Below, piece by piece: positions 44,627 to 55,590 of a stretch of 64,000 nt of DNA (the first letter of the stretch is position 1; each line of letters starts with the position of its first letter). The DNA lies in assembly GCA_013397935.1 (NCBI GenBank), contig VZRN01005827.1:1242673-1306672 (forward strand), in the 5' to 3' direction. This DNA comes from Dasyornis broadbenti. Lineage: Eukaryota; Chordata; Aves; Passeriformes; Dasyornithidae. Position numbers and translations under genes: made by a program. Under the pieces are notes generated by a model that worked only from the letters and a program-made list of their open reading frames with translations, had not been told where the DNA came from and searched no databases.

Positions 44627-47471
44627 GTTGTGTTTGCTGATTCATCGCCTCTCCAGCGACGTCAAAGAACCCTCTCAGGAGTTTTTCCTGGCACTTCATC
44701 AGACAAGAGCTTGGCTGTGGCATCTCAAGGACTTCTCAGGTGCGGTGCATCCTCCCTGGAATAAAATCCTGGTTAATGTGAAGGTGCAGAAAGGACAAGA
44801 TTCCTTTTGGCACCAGAGCTCTGAGCACCTGATTGCAGCCAATTCCCAGGAGGGATCACGGACACGGAAAGGCTGTGCTGTGATACACAATTCCCATCTC
44901 CTCACCATTCCCACGGCACTGGAGCCTCCAGCCTCCTACAGGATCGCTGCAAGCTGAGACGGGGTGCTCCCCACCACAGGGACCATGGAGGGGGAAGCCA
45001 AGTGACTCGGCAGGAGTTGCCATGGATGTGGCTCTGATTTCCCAACAGGAATCACCCCAACAACCAACTTCAGTCATCCCAGGAGAGATCCAGCATCCTT
45101 ATCCTCACTTTCCACCACAGAGAATGTACCAGGGGAATCTGAAATTCAGATTCCTCCCCTCGGAATGGAATCTGTCGCTGTCACTTGGGCACCAGCAGCT
45201 TCCAGAGCCTGTGGAAGTGACTCCCCGTGTGCTGGATGCTGCCCACATCCAGCCCTTCCGTTATTATCACTGCTATTGTTATGGAATAAATCATCCCTTA
45301 AGCTTCTCTCTTTCAGTGCAAATTGTCCATGAAACACTTGCAATCTCCGCAGAGAGACACCCGGCTTGACAGCCTAAATCAGATCAGTAATCAAATCCCG
45401 ATCCCAGCGCCTGCTACCTGCTCTGAGTTATTGGGACCACAAGGTGTTGGAAAAAAATCAACAATCTCTGCAGGAAAAAAAAAAAAATATATTTGGGAAA
45501 GGTTTCTTCCACTCAGAGCTGAGCTGGAAAGATCTGGGTCTCTCTCATTTTTGTTATTTACTCTTTGTCTCTCGATGTTTGAGCTCTGGGTCCCAGCAGA
45601 CCTGCACCAGCCAGACCTTGGATCGAGGAATCCCGGCAGTGACCAACACTAAATAGATGTGGGACACAGGGAGCAGGGCCAGAAAGGATGGAACAGGATG
45701 GCAGCTCTTTAGGCTACTCCTAATCCTAGAAAAAAAACCTATATTTTGCAAAATCTCCCGTGTTTTAATGGCTTGCAAAACTTATCCTGAATAAATTCCT
45801 ACAATTCCCTGAGCAGGTTTGGCCTGGATGCCCCATTTGGTGCTTTGGTCAAGGCATCAAGGAGTGAAAATCTCTCCTCAGTGACAAATTGTTAATGTGG
45901 GGTTTTTTTTGTTTTTTTTTTGAGATTTAGCCCCTCTTGCCCACATATTATGATAAAAGCTGTGCCCCTCTGCCCTGCACAGCCGGAACATCGTGGATGA
46001 AGGACCCCAGGGATCAGAGCAGCCCCGGCTGGGTCAGTACCGAGGCTCTGTCTCTGCAATGGGACCCCTTACAGAGACAGACAAAGTTGGGGGCTCCAAG
46101 CTGCACTCCCTCCTCCTCCTAGGACTTTTTGGGCTCAAAATATCCCTGCCTGGAGAAATCAGATGTTGTTCCACAGGCTGAGGATGGTGAGAGGGCAGTG
46201 GTCCCTTCCAACCCGAACTATGATGCACCCTTTAACCCCCTTTTAATTATTCAGTTGCACCAGAAAATGAATTTCTCTTCATTTTCGAGTGAAGCTTCAA
46301 TTTGTGAAGCTTTATTTGTCAGACGGGCTTTTTCTGCTGTGTTTGTCCCATTCCCCTGGTGCTTTGCTTGGCAGAGCAGCCGGAGCTGCCTGGGCTTGCA
46401 GCCTCCACCTTCTCACTGCTCCAAAAAGCAGCCCCAGCTCCAGAGGAAGCAAACAGGAGGCTGGAATTTATTTTATACCCATTTAATGAAGCGCCAGGGA
46501 AAGAGTTGGATGCTCTGGCCCCTGATTTCACATTTGTTTCTCTGCCTGACTGAGCGCCAGAGCCTCGGCAAAGGCTCAGACAAGTCCTTTCACCACAAAA
46601 ACCAGTGGCTCAGAAGTGGTGGAGGGAGATCAAGCACCCAATTGCTTCTTGCTGGAGATTCAGAGTCGCTCATGGAGAGGTTTGATCGCTGCTCTGGAAG
46701 AGATATTTCCACCGGCTGGATCCATGCTGCCTCCCACTGCCTTCCCCGAGGATTGTGGCTGAATGGGATTGCAACTCCCCCGTCCTTATCGCAGCCTGGC
46801 AACTGCTGACCGAGCCTCGGGCTGATTCTCTCTCACTCTTGAAAAACCATCTACGCATTTACAGATCTTCTTTTTCCCAGCACTGCCTTGATCCCCTCCA
46901 CTTTGCACTTCCTCATTTTCCCAGGGTTTTCATCCCTGCTTGGCGAGGGTGTTCTAAACACAGCAGTGGTGTTGCAGCCCCTCGAGCAGGAATAACCCGC
47001 CCAGGTATCGCCTGGATCTCATCCAGGGCTGGCACGGGGAGCATTTGGCAGCCCCAGGGTCAGGGCGTGGCCACTCTGAAGTTGGAGGAGAGGATTTCCA
47101 GGGACACAGGGAAGAGATTATATCCAAACAGAGGGATAAGGTTTGTAAAAGGAGAAATTCTTGACTTGCCCCATGCAGCACTTACCCAGCTGTAAAAAAA
47201 ATCCCTCTTTTCTTCTCTCCACTGGTAACTAAATCCCCGGCTTCTTGTTCCAAATCCCGGGCTTGGGAAGGCTAGGCTGTGTCCTGTGAGGGGTTGGGGT
47301 GCCAGGGGATTTTGGGATGCTCACACATCAGGGGGATTCTCCATGCAGCTTCATCCCTCTTCCCTTCACAACACTCACAGAGTGGTTCACAAAACTGGGC
47401 TGCAGGACAGGAACTGGGGTCCCATTGTTGTCCAGTTGGAGCTCCAGGTTTAGATTCCAAGGGCCTGGAGT
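44627..47471. other. Unique non-coding sequence
   Basis: About 2.8 kb. A possible CR1 end ('ggtcccttccaacccgaact', 'atgatg') lies at about 46195-46225 but is too short to list separately. A-run at 45477-45488. No gene supported. Confidence 0.45.
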
Positions 47472-47620
47472 ACAAGGACAAGGGGAACAGCTTCCAGCTG
47501 AAAGAGAGTGGGTTTAGATGGGATCTTGGGAAGGAATTGTTCCCTGGGAGGGTGGGGAGGCCCTGGCCCAGGGTGCCCAGAGCAGCTGTGGCTGCCCCTG
47601 GATCCCTGGCAGTGACCCAG
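47472..47620 (+). mobile_element. CR1 LINE fragment truncated on the right
   Basis: 'acaaggggaacagcttccag', 'gatcttgggaaggaattgtt', 'ggtggggaggccctggccca' and 'gccagctgtggctgcccctg'-like sequence are CR1 3'-region blocks also seen at 59584 and 63481. The homology stops after 'ccctggcagtgacccagg', before the tail. Confidence 0.9.
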
Positions 47621-47694
47621 GTCCTTCCATGGGTGGTGGCTTCATCCCTCCATGGGAATCACTTCCCTCCTCTGCGCCCTCCAGCTCCTTCTCA

Positions 47695-48478
47695 GCTTCA
47701 GTAAGTACAGATACAGAGATGCTATGGATGTGGATATGGCTATGGATATGGACATGGACATGGTGGATATGGATATGGATATGGGTATGGATATTGGTAT
47801 GGATATGGACATGGATACGGATATGGATATGGATATGGATGTGAACATGGATATACATGCTAAGGATACAGGCATAGATTTTTAGGAACATGGATGGTAG
47901 GGATACGGATATAGGGACAGATCCATGTACAGGTAAAGCTATAGAAATGGATTACCTGGATATAGATACAGATCGTACGGATATGGATATGGATTGTATG
48001 GATGTGGTTATTAATGATAGGGATATAAACATGAGTGACATGGATGTAGCTACAGATGCAGTCCCATGTGATGTGGATATGGAAGGTATGGATATAGATG
48101 ATCAGAATATTGATATTGATATTGATATTGACACAGTTGAAATGATTATGGACATGGCACGGATGTGCCTGCTAAGGATGCGGATATAGACATCGATTTC
48201 ATGGATATGGATACACCCACAGATAAAAGTGTAGCTATAGATGCAGATTCCACGGATATAGACACGGGATGGATGGATATGGATACAGATTATATGGGTA
48301 TGGATATGGATGTGATAGCATGAAAATAGCTACAGATGTAGATGCAGATACAGATGATATAGATACAAGTGTAGATAAGGATAAAGAAAAATTCAGATAT
48401 AGATACGGACTTAGACCAAGGTATGGATCTATAGATACGGATATGGATGCAGGTGTGGATCCAGGCGTGATGCCATGA
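47695..48478. repeat. Degenerate hexamer array (GGATAT/GGACAT)
   Basis: About 780 bp of 6-bp steps, dense and regular at 47740-47850 and increasingly mutated to the right (GATATAGATACAG, GTAGATAAGG). Because hexamers keep frame, plus-strand frames read as Met-Asp repeats; they are interrupted by stops and are not considered genes. Confidence 0.9.
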
Positions 48479-48599
48479 GAAAAGGACGCTACTTTGGGCC
48501 GCTCAGTCCCTGCTCGTGGTGGCAAAACCTCACCCCAAGCCAAGAGGGGAAGGGGAGGGAAGTGGAGCTGTCCCACTGGAAGCTCCTGCAAAAGCCCCT

Positions 48600-48900
48600 G
48601 CTGGGACAAGAGGCATTCGTTACATTAATTGGTGCTGGAGATAGCGCCAAACAAATGAAAGTTATTAACGGGAGGGAGATGGATGGAGCTCAAGGCATCC
48701 GTTTGTTTTGCCAGCGCCAAATTCATTTCCAGAAAAAGCCCTTATCAATTCCCGGGGAATAGTTTGCCCTGTCAGTGCCGAGCGGGTGTTAATGTTCTTT
48801 ACGGCCCCGTTCGAGCTGCTGCAGTGACACCAATCTAAATAAGGGAGGAAGGAAGGCTTAATCAGCCTGTCACTGACCAGTTATTAACATTTGAGAACAA
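48600..48900. other. Candidate conserved non-coding element
   Basis: Non-repetitive, AT-richer than the flanks, with GTTACATTAATTGG, AAAGTTATTAACGGG and CAGTTATTAACATTTG. Two similar words, GCGCCAAACAAATGAAA and GCGCCAAATTCATTT, occur about 60 bp apart in the same orientation, which could be paired binding sites. Confidence 0.35.
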
Positions 48901-49075
48901 GGGCATTAGAGGAGAAAATCCTGAGAGGTCAATTTGTACTTGAGGAGAGAAGCCAAAAAGATAAGGAGGAGAGAAGCCACCTCCTCCAGGCAGCGGTCAT
49001 GGGATGGACCCGCCTGCCATGGGGACACCCAGGAGGCACCGAGGACGCAGGGAGGGCCCAGCCCAGGAGCCACAG

Positions 49076-49134
49076 CAGGGTGTCCCCCAGGTGAGGGTGT
49101 CCCCCAGGTGAGGGTGTCCCCCAGGTGAGGGTGT
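49076..49134. repeat. 17-bp tandem repeat, 3.3 copies
   Basis: The unit GGTGTCCCCCAGGTGAG repeats perfectly about three times. Confidence 0.93.
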
Positions 49135-49974
49135 CCAGCTGCAGTCCAACTCCCCCCATGCCCTTGGCTGGGGTGTCCCCCTCCCGCTCTCGCTGCGGTC
49201 CCTGCGCCCCAGAGCAGCTGCGATGGCTCTGACAGCCCTGTGGGATGAAAGCTGTGTGCTTAGATACGGTTTATCCCTTCCAACCCCTGATGATAATCCA
49301 GGATTAGTCCTCCCTGGATATGATTACGTTTTGCCCACTCTCTTTGAAACGACACCGTCCTGGCCCTTTTTGCTGCTGCTTGTCCCGCCAACCCTCAGGA
49401 AAATGGTTTGCCAGGCTCTGATTAAACCCTGCTCACAGCAAAGCCCCCCCAGGACCCCAGACGACCTGACATGCGTGTCCCTCACAGGCTGCTCAGGATC
49501 CCATCCCTGCTCCAGAGCCTGGAATCCTCCTCCTGCAGACACCCGTCACCCCTCACGTCCCCATGGGGACCACACAGGGCCCTGCTGAATTATTCATTAT
49601 TCATGTCCCATAATTAAAAAGCTCAGAGAGTGCCCTCGCTTCCTCAGGCACCTGGATCTGTGCAGGAACATCACCCAGGCTCCGCTGGGGAGCATGGAGC
49701 CATCTGGGAAGCTGGAGCAGCTGCTCCACATTGGATTTATTCCCTCTCTGTGTTGCTGGACCATCAAAGGAGCTGTGTGGGAACTCTCTGGCTGCTTGCA
49801 GGAGCAGCAGCAGAGCCAGCAGCCATCCCTCAAATCATTTCTGCAGAGGAAAGGGAAAGGGAGGGAAATTAAAAACTCAAAATATGAAATATAAAAAAGG
49901 AAAATCAAATTTGCGGTGGAGGTGTCAGGAAGGGCAGCTTTTCTAGTGTGATTTTATATTTTAAGAGAGGAGAT
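49135..49974. other. Unique non-coding sequence
   Basis: Chance frames only. AT-rich near 49590-49620 and 49870-49900. Confidence 0.45.
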
Positions 49975-50090
49975 TGGAGTGGAATGGAATGGAATGGAAT
50001 GGAATGGAATGGAATGGAATGGAATGGAATGGAGTGGAGTGGAGTGGAATGGAATGGAGTGGAGTGGAATGGATTGGGTTGGGTTGGGTT
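49975..50090 (+). repeat. (GGAAT)n pentamer array at a CR1 tail
   Basis: About 23 pentamers: pure GGAAT first, then mixed GGAGT/GGAAT, then GGATT and three GGGTT. The GGAAT unit equals that of human satellites II and III (known), although relatedness is not implied. The array lies exactly where the tail of the adjoining minus-strand CR1 should be. Confidence 0.94.
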
Positions 50091-50156
50091 CAGTTGGAAG
50101 GGATCTCCAAAGTTCACCCAGTCCACCCACTGCAATGAGCAGGGACGTTCCTTTTG
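50091..50156 (-). mobile_element. Short CR1 3'-end fragment
   Basis: 'cagttggaagggatctccaa', 'agttcacccagtccacccac' and 'tgcaatgagcagggac' are the reverse complement of a CR1 3' end (consensus GTCCCTGCTCATTGCA-like). The octamer tail is replaced by the GGAAT array. Confidence 0.85.
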
Positions 50157-51909
50157 TTTTGATGTCAAGCTCAGCGCTCACAGGGAAGCTGATTTCCAGG
50201 TGTCTGGGCTCTGGAAGGCCTCGGGATGTTCCTTAGGATGGCAGCGCCTCCGGAGGCCAACATGGGCCCTACCAAAACAACCTCTGGAAGGGCCTTTGGC
50301 TGGGGAGGGAGGTTTGGGATGCAGCATTCCCATCGTGGAGCTGCCTCCAGCCCCAGCTGTGTCACACAGACCAGTTTGTCTCCAGGTGCAGATCTCCACC
50401 CGTGTGATCTGGGGGCTCCGAAGGCTGCAGGGCTGCACCCAGGACCGGGCAGTGGGTGAGGAACAGCCAGCATATTCCAGCCTTTGGGACAGTAGCTTCT
50501 CCTCATTTATCCCACTTTTCCTTCCTCCCAGACTGGGCCCACACAGCCAGGATGCCCTTCAAGTCCTGCCAGGAGGTTTTGCTGTGTTTCACACCATTCT
50601 GCCAGGATATCCCTCTTTTCCCTCTCTCCCCTTATCCCAGATGCCCAGCCCACAAGAACTGACTCAGCACCACTAATAAAGGGAAGATCATTAAATCTGG
50701 GGAGGAGCAAAGGCCAGCTGTTAATTTTGATGGAATTGTTTTGCTGGGAAGGTGGCTGCAGCACCCAAACCCTCCGATCCCAGGCTTGGCACAGACCTGA
50801 CGTCCCTGGATGGGGTTTGGGGACCAAATGAGGATGTTTAGTCCTTAGCATCTCACAGGACAGGGGGGAAAAATAACACTGAGCCGGCAGCCCTGGTCCT
50901 CATGTCTCTGATGGCCCCTCTTGGAAGATTTGAATCCGTGAAAGATGGTTTTAATACCCGCTGTGCCGCAGGGAGATTTGTTTGGTGACAGCTCGTGTTA
51001 AAGTCAACCAAGCCCAATCCACCCGCAGAACAAACGACGCCGAAAGTTGGGCTCCCCTCGCCGCTCCGGGGAGACGGATGGCTTTTATTATTGCCATTGT
51101 GTCAATTATTATTATTATTATTATTTATTGGGCAAATGGAAGCCGAAGCAATTCCTTCTGCCGGTCCCAAGGCCCAACTGGCAGGGCTGGCTCGGGATGA
51201 CGGAGGAGCAGCACAATAACAGCAAATTGTAAATCATCGCCTTTTGTTTGCGGCTGAGCGCCGCGAGGCAGGGATGTGCCCTCCAGCCCCTTCCCAAAAA
51301 CGGGGGCAGGAGGAGCAGTGGCACAGCGGAGATCCCAAATCCGGTAGGGATCCCAAATCATACCCCATGTGCCCCCAAAACACGTGGGGTGGAGGAGCTG
51401 GGCTTGCCTGCCATGAGCCGGCCCAAACAGCCACTCACAGCATGGAATTTGGCTTCCCTCTCCTCATTAGAGCTGATTACACTAATTGACATGTTTGTTT
51501 ACAGTGGGATATATTTTGTTGTCTTTTTCCTTCCCCAACTTTGTTATTTTTTGGAGCCAGAACGACGCGGCTGTTGCCAAAGGGTTGGAAGAGGAGCAGA
51601 TCTCCAGGGAATGGCCAAGGCAGGGCTGGGAGGAGCAGACACTTTTGTACCGAAGGCCCCTGAATCCAAACCCTTTTACACCAAACACCCTTGCGCCTTT
51701 CCAGCGTGGATCTCCTTTTGCGAAGTGTCCCGAGCCTGTTTCAAAGGATTGACTGCCTCCCAGTGACCCAGCCGTCGATTGCCATGGCAATGTTCCCTTG
51801 CATTCCCTGTTTTCCCCCATGGAATGGCACGTCTTGCTCTCACCCCACCATCAGGTATGGTTGCCATCTATAAAGCAGAGATGCAGGGATGCTGGAAGCT
51901 GGAGGAATT
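50157..51909. other. Unique sequence with an (ATT)n microsatellite
   Basis: About 1.75 kb. (ATT)7 at about 51105-51127 lies in an AT-richer, possibly conserved stretch (50985-51250). No gene supported. Confidence 0.45.
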
Positions 51910-52233
51910 TGGGATATGGTACCCAAATATGGGATAGGGTACTGGAATACGGGATAGGGTACCGGAATATGGGATATGGAACCCCAATATGGGATATGGA
52001 ACCCCAATGTGGGACATGGCACCTAAATATGGGATATGGAACCCATATATGGGATATGTTACCCAAATATGGGATAGAGTACACAGGTATGGGATATGGT
52101 ACATGGTACCCAAATATGGGATATGGTACCTGAACATGGGATACGGTACCCAATTATGGGATAGGGCACCCTAATATGGGATATGGTACCAGAATATGGG
52201 ATATGGTATCCAAATTCAGGATATGGTACCCAG
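51910..52233. repeat. 20-bp minisatellite with GGTACC cores, about 16 copies
   Basis: Units of the form GGGATATGGTACCCAAATAT with alternates ATAGGG, GGAACCCC and CCGGAATA. Many copies contain the palindrome GGTACC. One copy near 52105 has a 9-bp internal duplication (GGTACATGGTACC). Both strands show open repeat frames that I consider non-coding. Confidence 0.93.
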
Positions 52234-53860
52234 AGCAGCCCAGAGACGCTTTTCCCATTCCCTGGATTCAGGCTCCTCAGCACAGCTGCTGAGCAGCTCA
52301 GGTTTCCAGCCTCTGCAGCACTGAGACACCGGCATTCACACCCCTTGATCCTCAAAACTGAAATAAATGATCCCCTCGGATCGAGCAGGGACGTGGCAGT
52401 GGAGTCCATTTGGAAGCTGTGCTAGCGGGAGCGTGGCAGTGCCCCCAGCCCGCCGGGGCGCGTCGGGAACAGCCACATCACCTCCTCAATCTGCATTAAA
52501 TCCCCGATCAGCCTGGCTGCCTTTTGAGCATCTCCCGTCCAAAGGTCGGGCAAATCATCGGCTGCGGAGGCACCGAGAGCGAGCAGTAGGGACGCGGCGC
52601 TGGCACGGGGGGAACAAGGGATGCTGTGCCAGCTGTGGAGCATCCTCGGCTCTGTTTTGGGGGCTGGCTCCTGGTGCTCTCTGAGCCCAGGGAGTGAAAG
52701 GAGCAAGCGAAGCCCTGAGGCATTCCCAAATCCAACAAATCCTGAGTTTTCTCCAAAATAAGAAAAAAAGATTCTTAGGAGAGAAGGTGATGCAACAGGA
52801 GCCTTGCACTGTGTGGATCAAAAAGTAGGATCGAAGTGGAATCTCTTTTCTGTACATCCTATAGATGGAATTTAAGGCAAAATGGAGCTTATTTTGAGTC
52901 AGGAGCTGAAACCTGAAGCCATCCAGCAGAAAAAGAGCAGGAGTGCAGCCCTGCTTCAGCCAGGCTCACCCCTTCCTCTGCCTTCCTCCTCCTCCTCCTC
53001 TTCCTTCCCTGGGAGCATCCTACATCCAGCCCCACATCCCCTCTCCTGCATCAGGTACCCCCAAAACACCCAGACCCCCAAACCCCGTGGCAAATCAGCC
53101 ACTGACCCACCACCCTCGTGCCTCCTGCCCTCCACCAGCGCTGCAGAAACGCCGGCAGCTCATCCCAGCCGCATCCCTGCTCCCGCCGGCCGGATGTGAG
53201 AACGTGCAGGCCCTTCCCACACGAGTCCCGTTGTGCTGCCGGCAGCCAGGGAAACCATCAGCGAGGCACTTACGGAATGAAGAGCCGGCATTTAATCGCT
53301 TTGCTGGTGGCTGAGTGTTGTTAAATTCCCCTGAGTTCAGCAGCTTCATGGTCCAGCTCTTTTTTTTCCCCCTCAGAGCAAAGCTCAGGGCTTTGGTTGG
53401 GGTGGTTGGATCCAGCTCTGCTTCCCGTGCCTCATCCGCACTCCGTCCCCGTGCTCCCAAGAAAGGCCAAGGCCGGGCAGCTTCATTTGGAAACCAGAGG
53501 AGGAAAAGCAGAGCAGGAGCCCCGACTAGAAGAATATTAATATTTAAACACAGCAGGGCAGAGGTCACCCAGGCAATCGCTGTTAAATGTTATTGAAACA
53601 AAACATTCATATTCCCACTGAAAGGAGGGTTCAGCAGAGCTGCCTTTCTCCGGTCTGCTCGCAGGACTGGTGCCAGGAGTAAATCCAGGAGTCAATCCTC
53701 CTCGGAAAACCCTTCTCCATGGAGGGCTGGGATCCCTGGGTAAAGGGAGGGGTTCAAAACTGCCTTTTGCTGGAGCCAGTTCTGCATCAGGGATGGCTTT
53801 GAGGACTCCTGGATTTCCCGCAAGGAGCAACAAAGATAATGAGGAAAAAGCGACAGCCCC
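52234..53860. other. Unique non-coding sequence
   Basis: About 1.6 kb, with CpG-rich spots near 52430-52470 and 52550-52610 and a CCTCCT run near 52985. No gene supported. Confidence 0.45.
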
Positions 53861-54005
53861 AGAGAATCCCAGTCTCTCAGACTGGTTTGGGTTGGAAAGA
53901 GCCCTAAAGCTCCTCTCATTCCACCCCTGCCATGGCAGGGACAGCTCCCACGATCCCAGGTGGATCTAAATCCCACCCAGCCTGGCCTTGGACACTCCCA
54001 GGGAC
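53861..54005 (-). mobile_element. CR1 LINE 3'-end fragment
   Basis: 'agagaatcccagtctctcag', 'ggtttgggttggaaagagcc', 'cacccctgccatggcaggga' and 'cagcctggccttggacactc' are the reverse complement of a CR1 3' end. It faces away from the plus-strand copy at 54130. Confidence 0.9.
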
Positions 54006-54129
54006 TCAGACCCTCAGGGGCTGGACATTTCCGTACCAGGCTCTCCCAGGCGGTTGTTGCACACTGGGGATGCACAGAAGCAGGGAGCTCATCCGTTTCC
54101 CTGCCCTCATCCGTGCCCTGATGTCCATC

Positions 54130-54460
54130 TCTTCTCCTGGCTCTGCACAACCCCTGACAGGAGGGGGCAGCCAGGGGGAGTCAGGCTCTGCTCCCAGGGA
54201 ACAGGGACAGGACAAGAGGAAAAATCCTCAAGTTGCACAAGGGGAGGTTTGGATTGGATATTGGGGGAAAGCTCTTCATGGCAAGGGTTGAAACTGCCCA
54301 GGGCAGTGCTGGAGTCCCCATCCCCGGAGGGATTTAAAATCCACGTGCATGTGGCACTTGGGGACATGGGTCGGTGGTGGCCTTGGCAGTGCTGGGGAAT
54401 GGTTGGACTCGATGATCTTTGAGGGCTTTTCCAACAGAAATTATTCCATCTTTCTGCTCT
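54130..54460 (+). mobile_element. CR1 LINE fragment, plus orientation
   Basis: 'ctgacaggagggggcagcca', 'gctctgctcccagggaacag', 'tggatattgggggaaagctc', 'actgcccagggcagtgctgg', 'atggttggactcgatgatct' and 'ttttccaacagaaattattc' run in CR1 order to the 3' end. Same subfamily as the minus copy at 10357. Confidence 0.92.
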
Positions 54461-55520
54461 GTGATTGACAGACCAAGAAAGGCTCTCTCCTGCCTCCTCT
54501 CTTCACAGTCTCCCCATACAATGTAAGATCGTCTTGAAAATTAATTAATTAAATAATTAACGAAGCCATCCGTGGCACTGCTGGAGTTCCACTGCCCCAC
54601 TGATTTTTGGCCGCTCTTCCCGAACCTTGGGAAGCCCCACGGAGATGTTTTGGAAGGAGTTTCCAGGGCTGGCATCCCAGCCCACGGTTTGGCACCGTGT
54701 CCCTGCTCTGAATCGTGCGAGGGGCCGAGCCCGGGGCAGCAGCTCCTCGGCACCTGCTTTGACAGGTCATTAGCACATTTGGTGTCTCACTTCCCTCAAA
54801 GCGGGGATTTCTTCCCCGGGAATTAATTCCCCTTTTTTTGCCCGCACACAAATCATTAGTCGGGCTCTCCAAACGAAGTGCTAACGCTTCCTGTCACCTT
54901 CTGCGGCTCAGCTCCCCGATTCCTGCTGCAATCAAGCCCATGAAAAGCCAATCAATTAAGCCCCAAAGGATCAAGAGCTCAGGAGCCGCGGTGAAGAACC
55001 CAACACATCATTAGGGAGCCTGTGAAATTCCTGCCGGGAGAGCAGATGTGTGGGAAGTGAAGGCACGCAGCGACTCAAGGTCCTTTTCCTTCCCCACTGC
55101 CTCCATCCCACCTGTGCCAAGTTCATCCCTGGTTTCTGCAGTGCTTCAGGACCGGGACAGGACGCGTCTGGTCCCTGTTGGCATCATGTGGAGGTTGGAT
55201 CTTCCATCACAGACACCTTGAGGGGCTGGATGTGCCCCAGAGGATTCTACCATCCCCATTGTTTGGGCTTTTCCCCTTCGTAAAGGACTGGAGAGGGTTT
55301 TCTTCGCCTTTTTCAACTGAAAATACCCCAAATCCTACAAATCCCCCAAATCCCCCAAATCCCACAGCAAAGCATGGCCCCTCCAAACAGCTCCAGTCCC
55401 AGCCAACCCTTCCCCTAAATTTAAACCCAAGCATCTGCATCAAAACACCAAATCCAGAGCTTGCCTGCCCTCAGATTTTAGAGCAGAATGCTTGTCTCCA
55501 TGGAAACCCACACTTTTGAA
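54461..55520. other. Unique sequence; short 9-bp repeat near the right end
   Basis: No gene supported. CAAATCCCC-type 9-bp steps repeat three to four times at about 55327-55366. AT-rich near 54535-54565 and 54940-55020. Confidence 0.45.
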
Positions 55521-55590
55521 TTTTTTTCTTTTTTTTTNNNNNNNNNNNNNNNNNNNNNNNNNNNNNNNNNNNNNNNNNNTTTTTTTTTTT
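55521..55590. repeat. Poly(T) tract containing a 42-N gap
   Basis: T-rich sequence on both sides of N 55538-55579. Read on the minus strand it is a poly(A) run at the 3' end of the segment 55591-56800. Confidence 0.9.

Noticed and set aside
47652..48189. Met-Asp repeat protein
   Set aside because: A product of in-frame hexamers, with stops in the decayed half and no upstream gene structure.
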